Positions 4,659-6,279 of a DNA stretch of 6,279 nt are shown here, piece by piece; within the stretch, counting starts at the first letter, position 1; every line of letters begins with the position of its first letter. A program made the translations under genes and the position numbers. The stretch comes from Candidatus Poseidoniaceae archaeon. Lineage in GTDB: Archaea > Thermoplasmatota > Poseidoniia > Poseidoniales > Poseidoniaceae. A model generated the notes under the pieces. It did no database searches and was not told the origin of the DNA. It saw nothing but the letters and a program-made list of their open reading frames with translations. The stretch spans positions 1 to 6,279 of the forward strand of contig DUKK01000207.1 in the NCBI GenBank assembly GCA_013329355.1, read 5' to 3'.

Positions 4659-6279
4659 ATGAGTGAAGCACCAATTAGACCAAGACGAAGGCAGAGAGCG
4701 ATTGTCTCACCCGTCGATAGACCTGGCACATTATTTCGGAGTGAAGAGCCAAAACCGCTAACTGAGACTCCAATTCTAAACTATGTCGGTCCACAGGAAA
4801 ACGTTGAGTTGCAAAAATTTGCTCAACTCATTCTTTACGGTATCGCATTAGCAGCAATCTGGGGTGGTATTCTCTCTATTGCATGGGATGATACCGTAAC
4901 TAAGGAGGATTTCTTATTCCTAGGAGTTGGTGGTATAATTTCCGCCTTTATGGCAATCGCACTTGTTGAGTGGCAAAGACGAAGAGGTGGCCAAGAAGTT
5001 CAAAGCGTCCACGGATACATAATTGGTGTCGGGTTCTTCTTCTCGGCAATCGGTGTGCTATACTCGATGCGCTGGCTAATTAGTCTGGCTGCTGAGAGTC
5101 AGGATTGGTTCTTAACAGAAGGACGAATGGATCCTACCCTTGACGATTGGTATCCTGAGGCGCAAGCAATCTATTTGCAGCTTGCCGCTTGTATTCTGCT
5201 TGCATTAGGCCAGTATTGGTATTTAAGAAAACTAAAAGGTGAGATTACCTTTGGTTTGGCAGTAAACACTCTAACCCCACTTGCAGTCGTAATGATTGGT
5301 TTTGGACCTTGGCTGGATTGGTCAAACCAAGTGGTTTCCTATGAATTGGGAATATCAATTATTTCTTTATCGGCACTTTCAATGTGGCTGGCCCTGCGAA
5401 CCAACAACGGAATTATTTTCTCCATTGTCGCCGTGTTCAGCGGCCTAGTGCCGATATTGTATGAGTTTGCCCACGACCCAGTGGCCGCTGAGGGACAAGT
5501 AGAGGGAGGCGCACTTTCACTCATGGCGTTCATTATCCTAGTCCAAGGCGCGTTAGCCGCTGATGATAGAATCAGACAAGACCTTATGCAGTGGACCTCA
5601 ATTTTCCTCGTTGGCGTCGTGATTTACGCGATTTGGCTGGTTGGCTATGAAGATCTAAATTTAGTTCTTGGACCGGTTACGGCAGATAATTTAGGCGCTT
5701 TTGAGGACATTCTAAATCTTCAGGTAGTGTTGTGGCTAACGGTATTGGTTGCGTATTTCCCTGCGACCCTCAAACGACGCATTCCATACATGCCGATTGG
5801 CCTTGCTGGCTCCCTATTCCTGTTCACGCCAGAATCTAGTATCATCCCATGGATAATTGCTATAATTATGCTACCATATCTAGTGATAATTTCCAAAATC
5901 ACCAGAAGATGGGTTGCGGATTGGTCGATAATTGCCATAAGTGGTGCATTTTTAATCCAAAGTTACCAAAACCCAATCGCCTCAGAATATGACTTATTCG
6001 AGGAATTAATTCTATTAGCGATACTGGTCATTGTAGAATACTCCCGTCGTAATGAAAGATTAACTGATGTTGCAATCAATATCTCTGTTGCCTGTTTATT
6101 CCTGTCTAAGGCAGTATTGTTTGGCACCAGTTGGTTGATTCCATGGGCTGTAGTGTTTTACATTCTGATAACTGCATACTTACAGCAGCAGGATGCGGTT
6201 AACTCCGGCAAACATGGGAAGTTTGTCACCGCTAGCCTTGGAATAACCTTAGCAATGGTGCTGACCGTAATCCTATCAA
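4659..6279 (+). CDS. Large polytopic membrane protein, unknown function (3'-partial)
   Basis: From the ATG at 4659, 540 codons are open to the right edge without a stop. An in-frame TAA at 4641 makes this the first possible ATG. Residues 1-50 are polar, with an Arg-rich start (RPRRRQR, 7-13) and many Pro, suggesting a disordered cytoplasmic tail. After that, hydrophobic segments follow almost continuously, roughly at 54-75, 84-104, 118-143, 168-188, 197-216, 227-246, 250-270, 284-301, 310-329, 352-370, 376-390, 395-412, 420-435, 447-461, 470-486, 490-507 and 522-540. That makes about 16-17 helices. Loops are short; the longest polar ones are at 144-167 (acidic, WFLTEGRMDPTLDDWYPE) and 271-283. 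No transporter, transferase or ATPase motif is visible. Even hydrophobic spacing and lack of charged residues inside helices resemble uncharacterised DUF2339-like many-helix proteins, but I cannot assign a family. It has its own promoter and diverges from the minus-strand operon. Confidence 0.85.
   Translation, partial: MSEAPIRPRRRQRAIVSPVDRPGTLFRSEEPKPLTETPILNYVGPQENVELQKFAQLILYGIALAAIWGGILSIAWDDTVTKEDFLFLGVGGIISAFMAIALVEWQRRRGGQEVQSVHGYIIGVGFFFSAIGVLYSMRWLISLAAESQDWFLTEGRMDPTLDDWYPEAQAIYLQLAACILLALGQYWYLRKLKGEITFGLAVNTLTPLAVVMIGFGPWLDWSNQVVSYELGISIISLSALSMWLALRTNNGIIFSIVAVFSGLVPILYEFAHDPVAAEGQVEGGALSLMAFIILVQGALAADDRIRQDLMQWTSIFLVGVVIYAIWLVGYEDLNLVLGPVTADNLGAFEDILNLQVVLWLTVLVAYFPATLKRRIPYMPIGLAGSLFLFTPESSIIPWIIAIIMLPYLVIISKITRRWVADWSIIAISGAFLIQSYQNPIASEYDLFEELILLAILVIVEYSRRNERLTDVAINISVACLFLSKAVLFGTSWLIPWAVVFYILITAYLQQQDAVNSGKHGKFVTASLGITLAMVLTVILS

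Noticed and set aside
5339..5938. Two minus-strand frames of 64 and 72 residues opposite the large membrane protein
   Set aside because: They are antisense shadows of a continuous 540-codon frame with strong transmembrane character.
1..6279. Mobile element, CRISPR array, tRNA/rRNA or toxin-antitoxin pair
   Set aside because: No direct-repeat array, transposase, cloverleaf-like sequence or paired toxin-like small genes were seen on either strand.

Overview
The window looks like ordinary-density archaeal chromosome, most likely from a marine planktonic euryarchaeon of the Marine Group II (Poseidoniales) type. The evidence is indirect. GC is moderate and even (judged by eye). There are no bacterial -35/-10 promoters. 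A-rich or TATA-like boxes sit about 25 bp (35 bp in one case) upstream of ATGs that lack a Shine-Dalgarno (SD) sequence, which suggests leaderless transcripts. A clear SD appears in front of a gene inside an operon. The taxon call is an inference, not proven. No mobile element, CRISPR array, RNA gene or phage signature was seen.

Layout, left to right. 1-1089 (+): the 3' part, nearly the whole gene, of an FAD/NAD(P)-dependent oxidoreductase ending in a cysteine cluster (CCx3Cx2C). 1155-1313 (+): a 52-residue, two-helix membrane miniprotein. 1370-1867 (+): a GNAT acetyltransferase resembling COG3818. 1860-3101 (+): a GT-B glycosyltransferase of family 4, overlapping the GNAT gene by 8 bp. 3082-3837 (-): an FkbM-type SAM-dependent methyltransferase, overlapping the glycosyltransferase tail to tail by 20 bp. 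3854-4471 (-): a two-helix membrane protein of unknown function, 16 bp upstream of the methyltransferase in one minus-strand operon. 4659-6279 (+): a large polytopic membrane protein (540 residues seen, about 16 predicted helices) that runs off the right edge. The 187 bp between the last two genes is a divergent promoter region.

The acetyltransferase, glycosyltransferase and FkbM methyltransferase together would suit building and decorating a surface glycan or glycolipid. Only the GNAT-GT4 pair is arranged as one transcription unit, so a shared pathway is an inference. The flavoprotein and the large membrane protein show no evident link to that theme. I found no convincing new multi-gene system. 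The most notable items are the cysteine tail of the flavoprotein, the miniprotein, and the large uncharacterised membrane protein with a clean promoter.
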